Notes: generated by a model not told the origin, from the letters alone. Shown: positions 34,926 to 49,368, numbered from the stretch's first letter. The stretch: 64,000 nucleotides of DNA from Pseudisothecium myosuroides (GCA_951799445.1 OX637296.1:11966001-12030000); one strand, 5' to 3'. Program-made: numbers and translations.

Positions 34926-36616
34926 CTTCAAAGAATTTCTATGCACAAGAAATTCTGGGTTTTCTTTGTAGGGATTTTCATAAATTCTCTCCAAATCCCC
35001 CGTGTGCAATCCAAATTGGTAGACTTTGCACACATTTTACATTTCAATGTTGTTTTCACCTAATATTTGGTAGATTTTACAAGATGCAATTGTCCCATAT
35101 CAATTGTCAAGGGTACCGTGAGTTGGACACATAAGACTTGTAAGTTGTCAATCTTCATAACAATGAATTCTATTCACAGAATTTAGCATTTTTCAAGTTT
35201 CTATACTTTAGAAATCTAAGAAATTTTATAATTTATGAAATTTCAAAATGTTTAAACAAATAAAATCTACATATTACTAATATTTTGAACTCTTGAGATC
35301 TAGAAAGGGTCTAGATCAGAAATTCTGAAATGTACAAATCAATGAGATTGAAATTAAAAATCTACATGTTAGTTAGATTTGAGACTCCAAAATCTACAAA
35401 TAGTATTGATTTAATACACTAAAATCTATATTGACATTATATTTTAGAGGCATAAATCTACATTCTAGAATATTGGATTTCAGAAATTGAGTTGATTTAG
35501 AGGTGGGGACATCTTCTAATAACAGTGAAAAATGCACAGATTTTCCCTTCATAAAATTAATAAAATTCCCTGTCTCACATTTCCCTGTGAAGGCCACATT
35601 CCCTGTGAACATCAATTTGCTACACTTTTATGTTTCCTTGGAGGGGATTTTCAGTACAATACCTACAGGGAATTCAAAAAATGTTCCTTGTGTAAATGAT
35701 GTGTCTCAGCCCCTAGAAAGTCCAGATTTTCTCCAATGCCAAGTTATCTTCGATCAGATGTCATCATTCTTGGCACTGTGAATGTAACATCCAGGGCTTG
35801 CCAATTTTCCATCTTGATAGCTTGCAATTGGCATGATATTTTGCATAAGAGTATCTACACAATGCAAAAACTAAATCCCTGGTATCTCCAAATTCTAGGT
35901 GAAAAACGTGTAATTAATACTTGAATGTGCCTTCATATTCTCAATGGCCCTCAAAATAAGCAATGAGTTTGGAGGTGATGACTCTCCTCAACACAATTTC
36001 TACGACTACCAAGTTGTCGTAGTAAATAATACCAAGTTGTCTTAACTTAAGGTATGGATACCAAGTTGGGCAGTACGTTGGGCAGGCTCACTTTTGCTCA
36101 TTCAGTCGCTCCAGATGTTCGGCCGACATTCATCCAACTTACAACAAAGGTAGGTACAATCCTATCGTACAGTTTCACTGCGTAGTACACTCTCATGTTG
36201 CGCCAAAGCACGACGTCATTCGGGGTAAAGTCAAATGGTACTACACAAAACGTTGGTTCCGGATCGAATCAAATGACCTCACTGTCCGCAGTCAACTGTA
36301 GAGTATACAATCGTACTACTCCTGCTGTACTGCTGTAGTGACAAATTCAGTGCCTGGCCACACAAATTGCAACACCGAATCCTCAGCTATAAGAAGCAAG
36401 TGTACCACCACTTAAAGACCCACTTGCTCTCGATCTCCGTTCGAAGTCAAGAGCAGGAGCCTGGACGTACATGCATGGTGAAGTTTGCTTACATTCATTT
36501 GGGAACCGTTGAGATCTATCGACGATGGTGCCAGTACTGTAGAGGGACTTACTGAAGGAATGTCAGTATTCCTTTGTTAACGTTTGATTCATTCATTTGA
36601 GTGTGTAAATTTCGTC
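34926..36616. other. AT-rich DNA and FRO upstream region
   Basis: 34926-35930 is AT-rich with no gene. From about 36000 the DNA becomes less AT-rich and probably holds the FRO promoter. Short GTAC-containing motifs are frequent at 36140-36330 (for example 'tcgtac', 'agtacac', 'gtactac'), the core bound by plant SPL factors that respond to copper; a link to FRO control is only a suggestion. Confidence 0.35.
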
Positions 36617-39600
36617 ATGGCGTCTGCTGTGCTTCGTGCTCTCAAAGCGTTCCTGGCAGTCCTGTTGTGGGGGTTGTTCGTGTTCTGGGTGGTGGAGTGG
36701 TTCCTCTACCCTACAGATCGATGGACCTCGTGGAAGGCGGATGCCATTGAGAGGACCAACAGCAAGTTCTTTGAATTGAATGGTGAGTTTGATTGAATCG
36801 CTGATACCCGCGCTTGTACGTTCATGGTTGGGACCAAGGAATTGGATCACTTGAATTGAAAACGGTCTGAAAACGGTCCTGGAGACGATCAGAAAGATAT
36901 GATTAATGAACATGATGAGCATTTAATCATTCTCTGTGCAGAATAGTATTTCTGTGTTGATTAGGAGAACACGGAGTCTTCCTTTTTTATTCCATGTTTT
37001 AATTGTGTTCTAATTTGATTGATTAGTAAGCTAAGACAGCGTTTCTTTCGGTTACGTTTTAGTTTCAAGAGTCTGTTTTGTGCGCTGACAGATATTGAAA
37101 AACATTAAAAGAACGAAGTTCAATTATTACTGAACTAACAACCAGCAGATTTTTGGATTGTGAATCGAAACTGACACCCTTGCCTTTGCAACAGGACCGT
37201 TTTTCCTGTTGTGGTCGTTCCCGGTGCTAATGTTTGCGCTCATTGCCTTGCTCTACCTGGAATTGGTAAAACATTACATCAAGAGGTACGTTTATAACTG
37301 TGATATTTAGGAGATAGAAAGCACACGCAGCAGATTCTGTTTATAATTTGAGTATAATATCTGTTTCCACTACATATGTAATATTTTCTGTAACTTGTAT
37401 CTTGAATTTACTGTTCACTTAGCCCGACGACGAGACTGACGTTTGAGAGCGTGTTCGTAGGGAAACTGATGAGAAAGTTGCACCGAAATGGAAGCGCGTG
37501 TGGCGAAGGATCTGCGGAGGACTGTGGTCGCAACCCATCTTGGTCAGAACGCCGCTCGGTGTGCTCACAGGAATGGACCTCCTGGCAATCTCGCTCGTCT
37601 TGTTTGGCACCTTGTGGATTCTCTTCAAGCCCTTGGGTCCCTTGCTGGAAGTCGTTGACAAGTCCACGATGAACCCGGGCATCGATAGGTGCGTGTTCAG
37701 GGTTTAAGTCTTTGTGAGTTTGTGTTGATGACTTAATGTACATCTGGACACCATATACAAGTCTTTGTTTAATCCTAGTTTTTAGAGCTTTGTGCAAATG
37801 AATGTCACAATTGACAATTGTGACGCCAAGTGACTAATGAATTTCTTCTAATGAGTGACAAGAAAATGAGTGTTGTGGTTTGTTGATGTGTCTGGACGTC
37901 ATATGCAAGTTGTAGTTATGACATTGGAAGAGCAAATCGATTTTATGCAGGTGGATGCTCAAGGTGGGCCGAGTGGGAACCTGGACAGGGCGGGCCTGGT
38001 ACCTGCCCATGGCGCTGTTGTTCATCCCAGTGTCCCGAAACTCGCCGTTTCTGCGCTTAGTCAACTTTCCCTTCGAGCACGCTGTGAGGTTCCACCGATG
38101 GCTGGGACATTTCTCACTCCTCATCCTAGTGCTGCATTCCATCACCTTCGCCCTCCACATTTACTACACTGGAGGCCGCACCATGACGGGGGTAAGAATT
38201 TAATTAATACTGCCCCTACCTGAAGTGTTGAGACTCGACAATTGTTGCAACATGTAGAAAAAAAATTTAAGTTATAAATTACATGCAATCACAGGCTTTA
38301 AGTTATAAGTGCAATGAATTACAAATGAGAGATGAGTTATTGAGCAACAATCACAAGCCAGGGTTCCAGCACTCAGAGATTGAGTTTTGGCTTATCGCTA
38401 ATTCTTTATGGTGTGAATACATTAATTTTACATTAAAATTGTACATAATTTCTATTCAAGTTGCAACTAATTCTACTTACAAGAGTGCGAAAACCATAAC
38501 TTAAAGTGGATTAGATGAAATGAGGATTGTACTAGAAATGATTAAATGTATTGAGGATTAATGTGCTAGAAATGCGTGTTTAGAGGTGTGCAAGTCCTCC
38601 TAAAAGCTAGATCATGCCGTAAAGGATGCTTTTTGTACGTCCTTAAGAAATAATTTATCCATTTAGAGTCATTCTTGGGATGTCATTCAATCTACCCCCA
38701 CGTACCTTTCTACAAATTAGCACGTAAAAATAGCTTGCTTTGCAATCCATGAGCTGGGACATCCATGACTTGTTGCACATGCTGAAGGAGCTTAACAAAC
38801 TGGGCATGGCGAGTGTAGGTCGTGGAGTGGAAGACGTATGGGGTGTCAAACCTGGCCGGAATCATTTCCATGTTGGCTGGCATTGTGATGTGGGTGACGT
38901 CTCTGAGTCCTGTGCGTCAGTACTTCTTCGACTTGTTCTACATCACGCACCACATGTACATTGTGGTGTTCGCGTTCGCCGTGTGGCATGTGGGCGAATT
39001 CTCCAGCTTCTACATCCTAGCAGGCGTGCTGCTCTTCTTCATTGACCGATTCGTGCGCATGGTGCAGTCGCAGTCCGCTGTCAGCATCTTGTCTGCCCGG
39101 GTCTTGCCCAGCGGTGTGGTGGAACTGAAGTTCCCCAAGTCTCCTGGTACGCTCACCTTCAATCTTTGAATTGAAGTTATATATGGTATGTTCAGTATGT
39201 GTTCAGAGATTGGGCTAACTTCAGAAAACTTACACCAACACAATTCTAAAGCTAAAAAAATGCGATTTTCATGTGCGTGCAGTGTAAAATTTGAATAGTT
39301 AACAAATTTAGAAGTCTTTTTTTCAATTTGAGCAAATTCTGAAATTCACATTTGGTATCACTGCAACAAAGTACTGGACTGCTAAATCGGACAATTGGAC
39401 AATTGGACTGCTATTGACGACACCTTCCACTTGATTGCAGAACTGAAATACAGCGCTCTGGGATTCATCTTCATCAACGTCCCCAACATCTCCCGCTTCC
39501 AATGGCATCCCTTCAGCACCACCTCTTCCTCCCTCCAAGACGACGACATCACCATCTGCATCAAACCTCTCGGCGAGTGGACGCACAACCTCCAAAACCT

Positions 39601-41018
39601 CATCATCGCCGCCGACTCCACAAACCCCAAGGGCACAAAATCAGGTGGCGGATGTCCCTTGTCTCTCCAGCTCTTCGCCGAAGGCCCCTACGGACCCGAA
39701 ACCGACTATTTCCTCGACTACAAAACCTTAATCCTCGTCGCTGGCGGTGTCGGCATCACACCCTTCTTAGCCGTCATTCGCGACCTCCTCTGCCGCTACA
39801 ATCAAGGGCAACAGCAACATCTTCCCAGTGAAGTCCACCTCATCTGGTGTGTCCCCAGAAAATCCGACCTGGCCACACTACGAGAAGTTCACCCTGCAGT
39901 TTTATTCCCAGGATACGCAGGTGGACCTCTGCGTCTCACCGCGAAAGCTTTCGTGACTCGTGAGCAAGGAGGAGGAGTTGAGAATGCTGAGAGAGCTGCG
40001 TATGGGCAAGAGTACGCGGTGTACAACAACAATGTGGACGAGAAGGCGACGAGAAGGAAAGCTGTGTGGGATGTGAGAGGGAGCAACTTGTGGATGGCGG
40101 CGGTCATTGCTGCGGCGTCCGGGGGGTTCATGTTGTTTCATGGGATATTTCATAACTATATTGTGAGGCCGAATCATCACACTGATGCGCCGTTTTTCTA
40201 TGAGCATGGAGGAGGGGCGAATGGGGCGCCGGTTGGAAGGACAGGGAAGCCGTTCCCGACGTGGGCGACGGTGTCGTTGTTGTTTGTGGCGATGGTATTG
40301 GGGGTGGTCGTTTGTGGGGGGGTGGTATTGTTTGCGTGGATGAAGATTGGGAAGAAGGGAGGAGGGGAGAAGGAGGGGGGTGCGAAGCGGGTAAGTAAGG
40401 TTAGTGCGGACTTGGAAACGAATACAGCGAGTTTGCTGGAGGATACCAGCATCACTGAAGGAAGTCGACCGGTTCTCTCAGGTACTTAAACTACCTCGAT
40501 CATGCACCAGTTTCTCAAAATATCAGATTACAGTGAAATTTGCACAGATTCGGTGAACCTTCTGAATCCTCAAACCTCAAATCTCGCTGTGCAAGTCCTA
40601 GATAATCTTGAGAACTGAGATCACAATTTTGGCACTGCATAAGGGATTGTTTAGATTTTTATCAAAGTAATGAAACGGAGTTAAGTTTGCCAAATTATGT
40701 TTTGGAAAGATAGTACGTAAGTCTAATTAAATTTCCCCTTCCATGTAAGGTTCAGCAGTGGCTTTGAATTGTACTTTGCGTGAAGTTATTTCGAACTGAC
40801 ATATATGAACGGCATTTGCTAAGTTATGCATTTTGTGCACTGGTGCAGAGTTGTTATATGCCGTGGCGGCGGACTCGGTGGGTCACGACGTGGGAGTGTT
40901 GGTTTCCGGACCATCGAGCATGGCGGAGAGTGTGGCCAGCGTCTGCCGAGGTTACAACTTCCGCAACGTGTGCGGCGAGACGCAGCTCCAGTACCACTCC
41001 ATCAGCTTCGACTTCTAG
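36617..41018 (+). CDS. FRO: Ferric-chelate reductase (FRO family)
   Basis: This membrane flavocytochrome moves electrons from NADPH through FAD and two hemes to reduce Fe(III) or Cu(II) chelates. Seven exons (36617-36782, 37195-37285, 37461-37688, 37951-38191, 38819-39146, 39441-40481, 40849-41018), all GT-AG and in phase, give 754 aa, typical of plant FROs. Two N-terminal membrane spans (about residues 8-28 and 60-80) precede the ferric-reductase core. HRWLGH (about 210-215) with a later His, and HHMY...WH (about 286-299), supply heme ligands. HPFST near 374 binds FAD, AGGVGITPF near 450 binds NADPH, and SGPSSM near the C terminus completes that fold. Two further spans lie near residues 580 and 640. 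The first ATG is used, with a strong 'gtcATGG' context. The sequence alone does not decide plasma membrane versus organelle location. Confidence 0.94.
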
Positions 41019-42662
41019 ATGATCGATCGAGGATCGAATCGTCAAGTTGATCGAATCATGTGGATTGAATCTGATGTATACTCACGTGCACTGCTAGGCC
41101 AGTGACTCGCATGTACTTAGATATAGGTTACACAACAGTCTCTCCATCCAGCAAGTTTCGATCGAATCACCTCATGTCGACCACCTGCGGCGGAAGTTAA
41201 GGCTAGGTCATCGAATTGCCCTATTCTGATCATGTCATGCACATGGATGCCTTCCATGATCGACTAGCACCACCTGAAGCTGATCAATCGAACTACAGTA
41301 GTGATTGTCAAAGCTCGGCCTGTAGAAAACTGCAGTGCCGTGGTCCAGCTGCTGCATCCTTTGTTAATTGGTCTTTGGCAGCACGTACGTTCGCAGTGAT
41401 TGTGTGTCAATGATGAATGTGAGAAGGTGTGGCACTGTAGCTAGCTCAATGATATTATTTGGTTCCATGTGAACAGTGACTGTAGGGAATCCAAATAGTG
41501 TTGTACAGGAAGGGATGTTACGACAGATTCAATATTACAAAAATTCTGCAAGGTGTATCTTTGTGAAACAGTACCAGGATTAATGGCCAGAGGCTGATTC
41601 ACTGGAAAGCTTCAATCGCGGAATAAATGAATCAGGCCTATTTCTCGGTGTTTAGAAATCAGTTTGTTATTTTTGTTGGTGAACTGGAGTGCTCTTGAAG
41701 TGAATAAATGTACACTGAACCATCTCTACCATCTTGCGATCGACTTTAATATGTTTCCGAGTTAATTTAATTTGACGGGAGCCTGGAATTGTCATACTCG
41801 TTACAGTGGCAAATACTCAAGAAACTGGCACCTTTTCTAATTGCCTGTGTGGAACCTCAGATTGATCTATCCTAACCTATTCTCGTTTTCTGACCTCTGT
41901 GCTCTTATTTGAATTACTACAATTAATGGCATCCTCCTGGCACTTTGGAACATGACATTCTATTTAAAAATCAATTCTATTTTAGTTCTAGGTTTGAGAC
42001 CTTTGAACTTCGGTGCTCTCAGAAACACTCCATTTTATCAAACATGTCCATTATTTTAGTTTCAATTCCCAAGCTCTGCAACCCAGCCTGCACAGCGGTG
42101 GAGCACTTTGAGAGTGTGAGAGTATTGAAAGCCATCTTGAAAATATATTGACTTAAAGTCAATTTTGGATGTTCAGTCACCTTCAATAAGTTGACACACT
42201 TTTTATTTTGAAGTTGAAAACTTATGCAAATTAAGATTTGAAATTGTTGCTACTAGCTCAAAAATCCATCAGCTAAGAAATTGTTTGAACTTGTAAAGTG
42301 CATTGGAAAGATAAAGTAGTCTATTTTTAAGATATTTGCATGTTTTCAACACATTTGCATGCTAAATTTTTTTAAGATTATTGGCAAGATTTTGGCTATG
42401 CATTGCTACATGTCTACCATCTAATATTCCACCTTCCATTCAAATTACAACATTCATTCTATAAGGCATCAATGGTGCAATGAGAACATCAAGCATGTCC
42501 ATAGATATTCCTTTTTAATTCTTTTGCATTGGTTCAATAAGTTCTTCCCTATTCTTAAGCATTGACTCATCCTAAATATGGTCTTTCATTTTTTCCATAG
42601 AGATTTTCTAAGAGGTTAAGACTTAAGATCAAAGAAGTTTATTGGCCATGTCAAGTTCTTCA
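41019..42662. other. Intergenic DNA downstream of FRO
   Basis: 41019-41720 is the FRO 3' flank, GC-richer and with several 'gatcgaatc' motifs near 41020-41170. From 41720 the DNA turns AT-rich. No gene is recognised. Confidence 0.45.
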
Positions 42663-42785
42663 TACCAACACAACAGAGTTTTTTAGAATTCTCTATGACT
42701 AATTTGGAGATTCTGTAGTTTTCTCCTACTAGTTTTTGTAACTTTATGTGTTTCCCGGTGTTCTAATGTCATCGTGGAGGGATCA
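42663..42785. repeat. Dispersed ~123-bp repeat, copy 2
   Basis: This is the partner of 34803-34925, same orientation, ending at 'gagggatc'. It directly abuts the truncated TTAA-family element that follows. Confidence 0.7.
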
Positions 42786-42799
42786 TTCTTTGTATAGTA

Positions 42800-43551
42800 A
42801 AATTTCATGAAGTTTGATCTTAACGATTAGAAGATATTAGCATTCAAAGTTGATAAAAAAGTTTTTTCAACTCAAGCCTCCAATTTCAGATGACTTAAAT
42901 TGCCATTTGTGAATTTTTTTTGCACTATGGACCATGAATTTAAAATTTTTATGTTGAACATTTGAATTGAGAGTTGAGAAAAAAAAATTCGAAAAACACA
43001 CTTGGTTTTCATTCATTTAAAAATTGTTAAATAGAAATAGGTCCAAGATTGAACGAAACACTATATTCTTAATAGCTCTAAGAAAGAATTGAACATCATA
43101 ATCTCAAAAGTGAGATTATTCTTGTAAACAAATTTAACCCTATCAAAACAATTTGAAAAATTACATTCAAAAAGATTTTATAAGTTCTATTTCAAAAAGA
43201 TGCTTAGATTGCCCAAAAAACAAGATCGTCCAAAACTTTCTCATTACCAATCCAAATAGAATGAATCAAAGCTTCAAATGTAGGTCAAAACATAATCTTT
43301 GAGAAAAAATTAAAAATTTTGCATTTTTTTTTTCCTGCCTAAAGAATTGCTTTTAGGACTTTTGCTCCCATAACTTTTGCTCCCAGGTACCAATTGAAAT
43401 TTCTCTGAAATTTAAAAATTAAATTTCAGAAAGGTAATCTGATTTCCTATCTTCAAAAAAAGTTTCAAAAAATCATGTCCAAAAATGAGGTCACACAAGC
43501 CTGCCCGAAATCCCAAGTCCCCCGAGAGGACTTTGGTCCTTTAGGGGTTAA
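42800..43551. mobile_element. TTAA-family element, truncated at the left
   Basis: The right end reads GTCCTTTAGGGG followed by TTAA at 43548-43551, identical to the terminal repeat of the elements at 56574-61304. Interior pieces such as 'agaagatattagcattcaaa' (about 42828) and 'aatgaatcaaagctt' (about 43262) also recur in those copies. The left terminal repeat is missing. It ends about 290 bases before the AP4M stop codon. Confidence 0.7.
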
Positions 43552-43838
43552 GCAACACGAACAGACAGATGATATGGGTCCCAAGAACCGAGTCAAGCTT
43601 ATGAATTTTATTCTGTATGCAACACTGGGAACTCACCACCTACATATCCAACATGCTCTGACGAAGCATGAAAACTATTAAATGAACTTCAAGTATTATA
43701 TATCTGAAAAAAATCTAAAATGTACTAAACTGAAACAAGATATCTGTGAATCGACAGCTAACAAAGAAAACGACCACGACGAAATTGGATACTCCCGCCC
43801 ACATGAAAAGGAAATCCAAAGACAAGTAGGCAGCGCCT

Positions 43839-46800
43839 TCATGTGCGAATGACGTAAGAGTTCGCAAGCGTCACATATCGGACCCACCTATGCGGATTAT
43901 AAGATTTGGTTTTCTTAACAATCTGCAAATATTTCACCTGCATTGACATATCCACGAGATTTTAGGACCCCTCCGTAACCTGGCTGATACATAATAGACA
44001 AGTAGAGACAACAATACTATTTACAATAGAGAAGTAGAGGGCAGCCCAAAAAAGACGGCACAGCTATTCACATCCCCAACAAAATTAAGCTTCCTAATGT
44101 CATGTTCCGCAAGTGATGTCCCCCATTTTTACACTACAAATTTTTGCAGTATTGTGGGACATTTGTTTGAATGCAGAAAGATACCTGGAGCCTCGAAGCA
44201 TTGAACATTGGGATTGTGAAAGTCATGCTAATTGGTCCAGCTTCCTTCTTGATATTAACTGCAATCATATCAGAACTCATAAATTCATGAAAGAACAAAA
44301 TAACATTTAAACAAACTGTTTATAGGATTGTTCTACTTCTAATTAAGATGCACTAAGCTATTTGACAAACTTCTCATTTAGAAAACATTATTAACAAGTG
44401 GTCTAGCACACACCATTCCTTTCTTGTGACAGAGTCAGCTTGGCTGTCAGCACATGATCGGAGCCTCCGACAATCTGGTCCATCGTCAACAAAATTGCAA
44501 ACTCAGAGCTCAGGTGATGAAGATAGCAATAGACAGACAAGTCACCACAACATCTGAAATAATTACATAAGACCATCGACACTACTAAACATTTGAGGAA
44601 CTCCTGAGACAAGTCAATGCGAAGTTGGTGCTCATCTTTTCAAGCTAGGCACATATTGCACACTATCACGTGACCTCTAGGTCAATGAGCGTGACGGTGT
44701 CAGAACTTGGAAGAATTTTTGGACTGGCAGAATGTGTTTACCTTTCGACAACACCATTCAATAACTTTCGTAGATTCTTTGAAGTCCGTGGTCTGACCAA
44801 CAGCCCCTTCCTCCTGTACAAAGTTAACTCTGCCACACCCATACGGAACCTATTAAGTCTCAGAAAACAATCCAAGACGCATGACTTCATGATACTACAC
44901 TTGAGCAAGCTACAAAAATCTTAAGAAAATCTCATCATCAACAATGATTTTGATTTAAGAAACTCTCTGACTACGTTGGTTTACTGATGCTAATGTTCTC
45001 AAATAAAGTTAAGCGGTGAACTTGAACTTTCCCAGACTTGTACGATCCCCATACCTTGTGGTGGTCTTTGGCAAAGGCACCCGTAAGACTACCATATTTG
45101 CTGTAATATTAGATGCAAAGTCTGCCCGAACTTTCAAACGCACCTCAGCCTGCAGATTTCAGACCACTGTCAGTATCCAACATAATATTGAAAAATAAAT
45201 TTTTATTTACTGATACTGTTGGCAAAAAGAGAAAGCAAAAACTTCAGCTAAAATCTTAAACCACGAATATAATCGCAATAGTGGACCCCAAACTATAGCC
45301 TGATACATCAAAATTCCTAAACATCAGAGAATAAAAAATACAAACCCCAAACCACGATCTAAGCCAAAGAATACCTTGAATGGACCCTTTTCTTCAATCG
45401 CAGGATACACCTTGAATGGAGGTTTAAACTCTTGCATGATTCGATAGTTCATTATTGGAAATTCACCATCAGATGGCACCTGTAATCATTCAACAGCTGA
45501 GATCATGAGCCAAGTAGAAAAAAGAGAAAGCATAAGAATCATTCTAATCATTAATAATTTTCGAAATAGAGATGTGAAAATTGGTGAACTCAAAAACAAA
45601 CAAATAGTATATTCTAGGCACCAGAGGACTCACCAAAGTAAGAGCACGCTCCGTTTCAAAGTCATCAAGTCGCACAGATTCATGAAAGTTGCAGTCATCC
45701 AGAACCACAAGACCCACTCCAGTTCCAGCACTATAATCTGGAGCTGCGTAAAATAAGCAAGAGATAAATCAGATTAGCACCATATAACCAGATGAAAAGG
45801 TGTCCTGATCCTGTGGTTAGGATGCATTCCACATGTTTCTTGCAATTCGGACCGAGGTTTGGGTTGTCGTTCCACTAATACTCTTCGCTGTGGTCAAATT
45901 CAAATATTTGGTGCTTAAATGTGTACCATGCGGGTACCAATTCATGCCTATGATATTAGGCTAGGTACCTTGTCTGAAAGCCTTGGTATCTATTTCAGCT
46001 CTTCACCAATAACGATATCAAAAGTCAAGTTATGTTCAAATCGAGTCACAGCATTATTCCAAACGGGGCCTCAGTCACTGCAGTTACAGACAAAAAGTTT
46101 CGGGTATATTGAAATAATAGAACTGGCACACTTCCATGCAATACTCCGATATCAGGCAGCACAGATACTAAATTGCAGGACATTGCTTCAAGTAGCACCA
46201 TAATTGCTGTACGAGGGGAAAAAGAAAAGCTTTAACATAGAAATACAGAACTAACCAAAGCTGTTACTGCTGGAGCTACGCACCCCAACGGCAAGGTCTT
46301 CATTCAATCCAACTTTGATTTCCGGATTTCCTGTCAAATAACTTTTCATTTGGATAGTTCCATCTATCTCAGATGTCAAGACATAGCCCTGCGCCAAAAC
46401 CATGTCACTTTCAGGATCCGTACAGAGAACGGAACTATGATCAACATATCTAGACTTCATCAGACTTAAACCCACACCTCATCAAAATAAATTATAGAGC
46501 CTTCAGCTGCAACTAAACAAACTCAGCATTATCTACGGTCTGCAGATAAACCAGAAGAATTTCTAGAAGTGAGAGAAGGTACAAACGTATCCTTTGAAAC
46601 TTCCAAAAATGAATCAGTAATGACTTCCGATGGCAATATAATGCAACAAAACGGATTGTGAGTCTTTCCATGAGACAGTCAGAAGCACTACATAAGAGTG
46701 CACTGAAAAGGGCAAATATGTAAACACAGGAGGGAGAATAAGCAACACTTACGCTCGCATTGAAGGTGACACTGATCTTCTCAATTATGTCAACAAAAAC

Positions 46801-49368
46801 TTCCTCTCGTTTTTTGCCCGATAAATCGTTGGCAACCACAGACTTGGTGACTGCCACACCAGGCACACGCTTTGACCCTTGCTGCCACAACCGCACAACA
46901 AACACTCATTATGCAACATTCAAGCCATACTGAAAGATCCTTATAAAAACTGCTCTCAAAAAAAAATCAAACAGAGCCCACAACTGACTTTGACAAGCTT
47001 TAATCTCTACATAAATGTTTGAAGAAATTAATTTTACGCAGAATTATAGTTTACTTCTATATAAAATTGGAAGTGACTATAATCCAAAACAATATAAAGA
47101 TAATGGGAAAAAACTTACAATGAACACAGCAGCTGGGCCCAGCGACGGAATACGTGCTGCATCTACTACGACAGGCTCATTAAAAACAAATGACTTGAGA
47201 CCTTCTGTCGATGTGGTTTGAGGAAAGCCAAAATCCTGCCCATAAAAGCACGTAACGAATCCCAAATCAGGTTAAGCCGATCATAAACTTAAACAATTGA
47301 GTTACCTTGCAGGAGGGTCACTTTCAGGGAAAACTTACCCGGAATTGTCTCCAAACGAGTCTAAATTACGAATTTCACAGTTCACAATAGCAGCAAAAAC
47401 TACAGGAGCGTACGTGACCTCCAGATAACTAATTATTTCAATGAAAGCATGTGGAATAAAACAAAAACATGCTATACATGTAAATTTGAAAACTTCTCCC
47501 CATAATGCTTTCCAAATTTCAAACCAACGATAACAATTAGCATTGTGGAAATCACAACATCCAATTGTAATCTACTTTAAAATTTCCAATTTTAAAGTTT
47601 CGAAGCGATTAACAAATATAAATTGAAGCAACAGTAGATCCAACCATATAGACATGATCTAGGGGTTGTAATGAAAAAAATTGTAGGAACATGATCTTAT
47701 ACTTTTCCGTGTGATTGAGAACAGTTCCTCACATATCTGCAGAACTGGAATATGCAGAGAAGAGTAACAAAATACAAGGCAACAAAATACAGATATAAAT
47801 AGCGGCTTACAATCATCTCGTCCAGAAGCTCGTAAACTAGAACAAAATTCTTGCGTAAAGAATCTTCATTGAGGACTCCAAGGTAGTCTTTGATCACACG
47901 GGCTATTCGATGCAGGAGCTCCAAAACTAACGCTGGTGATGGATTTACTCGGGTAGTTGCTACGAAGAGCAATCCTGAGTGCTTCACATGTAGGTAATTT
48001 ACCCCGTCTACATTCTACAACACAGAGGAAAACACAAGACTGATTTACTGTTCCTCATACCAGGCGAAACAGGTTCTGTACTTACATTTCACAAAATTTC
48101 AGAACCTTCTGTCGTACCAATGACGAACATAAATAATTGTAAAGATTCTAACGAAGAATCTCCTAACGTGCTTAAGATGCTAAGTCTTCACCACGTGCAT
48201 AAGGCGATAGCAGAGTGACAAACAGGGTTATGGGAAAAAGTGAAAAACAATGTGAGGGCCAAAATAACTGGTCACAACTACAACACATAGTCACCATCAA
48301 ATGTCAGCCATTTAGAAAAGTAAGCCATACATTTTGAAGAAATTGATGACCAAGAGCAGCTTTCAGACGAAATTCTGTAGTGAGACACTAAGATAACAGT
48401 GCTCTGCCCATGCAATCATCAGAGTAAAATTATTTTTAAAAGGGACAGGAATACCTACAAACACAGGGGGGGCCTCCTCGCCTTCTTCACCTTTCCAGAA
48501 CTTCACTTTGCGAAAGAAAATCTCAGCACTGCTTTTAGATACGTCTCCTCTGTCTGCAGATATAGATTAACAAACAAAATTGTCAGTGCTTCAAGAGCTA
48601 CTTAGAGTGATGAAGTTCACCAGCCGAAACTGGAAACCTACTACCGTGCGGTAAAACGGCATTCTGTATGCCAAAGGAAATTCCCCTACCATTTAAATAA
48701 ATTTTCATAAGAAACAAACAGTGATCATAATTAATCCTAGAACTTATTTTTAGAAATACATAACACCTTCCAGCCATTATCAATCGCCAGCGCAGCTCTG
48801 AAATCCTAAAAATTAGTTCCACATAACCGTGCACATTGCCGTACAGATTCCGAACGCAAATTCGACAATTTGTACCAAATCCACCACCAAGTCCTGAATT
48901 AATCCGATTCACTGAAGGCATATCCGTAACCATTAAAATACGATTATGCGCAAGATTTCATTCTCGACATGAGATCCGTGGCGAATGCACACAAATAAGA
49001 GGCGGAGTGAACATCCGTTAAAAATCGCAGCTACGCAATACCATGCGCATCGGTTAAAAATCCGTCGAACTAGCTTGACCTAAAGGCAAACAACTAAGCA
49101 CCAGAGAGAACGAGCTGAATCTCTACATATAGTTTGCTAGGTATCCTCAACATCAAACCTAAGAGAGCTGAAATATACAACAGCTTAACTATGCAACAGT
49201 ATCCATGTCAAATTCGCCTCCCCGGGCAATCATCTAGCTTCGGCAGCCCTTAATTAGGGCCGCAAACCGCATCGGAGAAAGAAGAATACGGTTAGTGCAG
49301 CAAAACTCACAATCGCGGAAGACGATGTTGTCGCCGCGCAAGGAGAGCACGAAGAACTGTGCGATCAT
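43839..49368 (-). CDS. AP4M: AP-4 complex subunit mu
   Basis: This is the medium chain of adaptor complex AP-4, which selects cargo at the trans-Golgi network through tyrosine-based signals. Thirteen minus-strand exons join in phase: 49368-49311, 48553-48459, 48014-47811, 47235-47119, 46881-46753, 46388-46256, 45743-45634, 45479-45375, 45149-45055, 44829-44742, 44474-44414, 44258-44185, 43937-43839, giving 455 aa. The N-terminal longin domain starts MIAQFFVLSLRGDNIVFRD and carries VARVIKDYLGVLNED-like text (here IARVIKDYLGVLNEDS). The mu homology domain runs from about residue 180 (KREEVFVDIIEKISVTF) through LDDCNFHESVRLD and KKEAGPISMTFTIPMFN to SYNPHRWVRYVT at the end. This matches plant AP-4 mu better than AP-1 or AP-2. 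Exon 2 uses a donor four bases before a stronger-looking one; only the used site keeps the frame. Confidence 0.95.

Noticed and set aside
37430..37460. Earlier acceptor after 'cacttag' for FRO exon 3
   Set aside because: It keeps an open frame but gives non-FRO protein; the acceptor ending at 37460 gives the conserved RRICGGLWSQPILVRTPLG segment in phase.
37408..37797. Minus-strand frame of 129 codons over FRO exon 3
   Set aside because: It is antisense to FRO exon 3, whose plus-strand translation is conserved and in phase with its neighbours.
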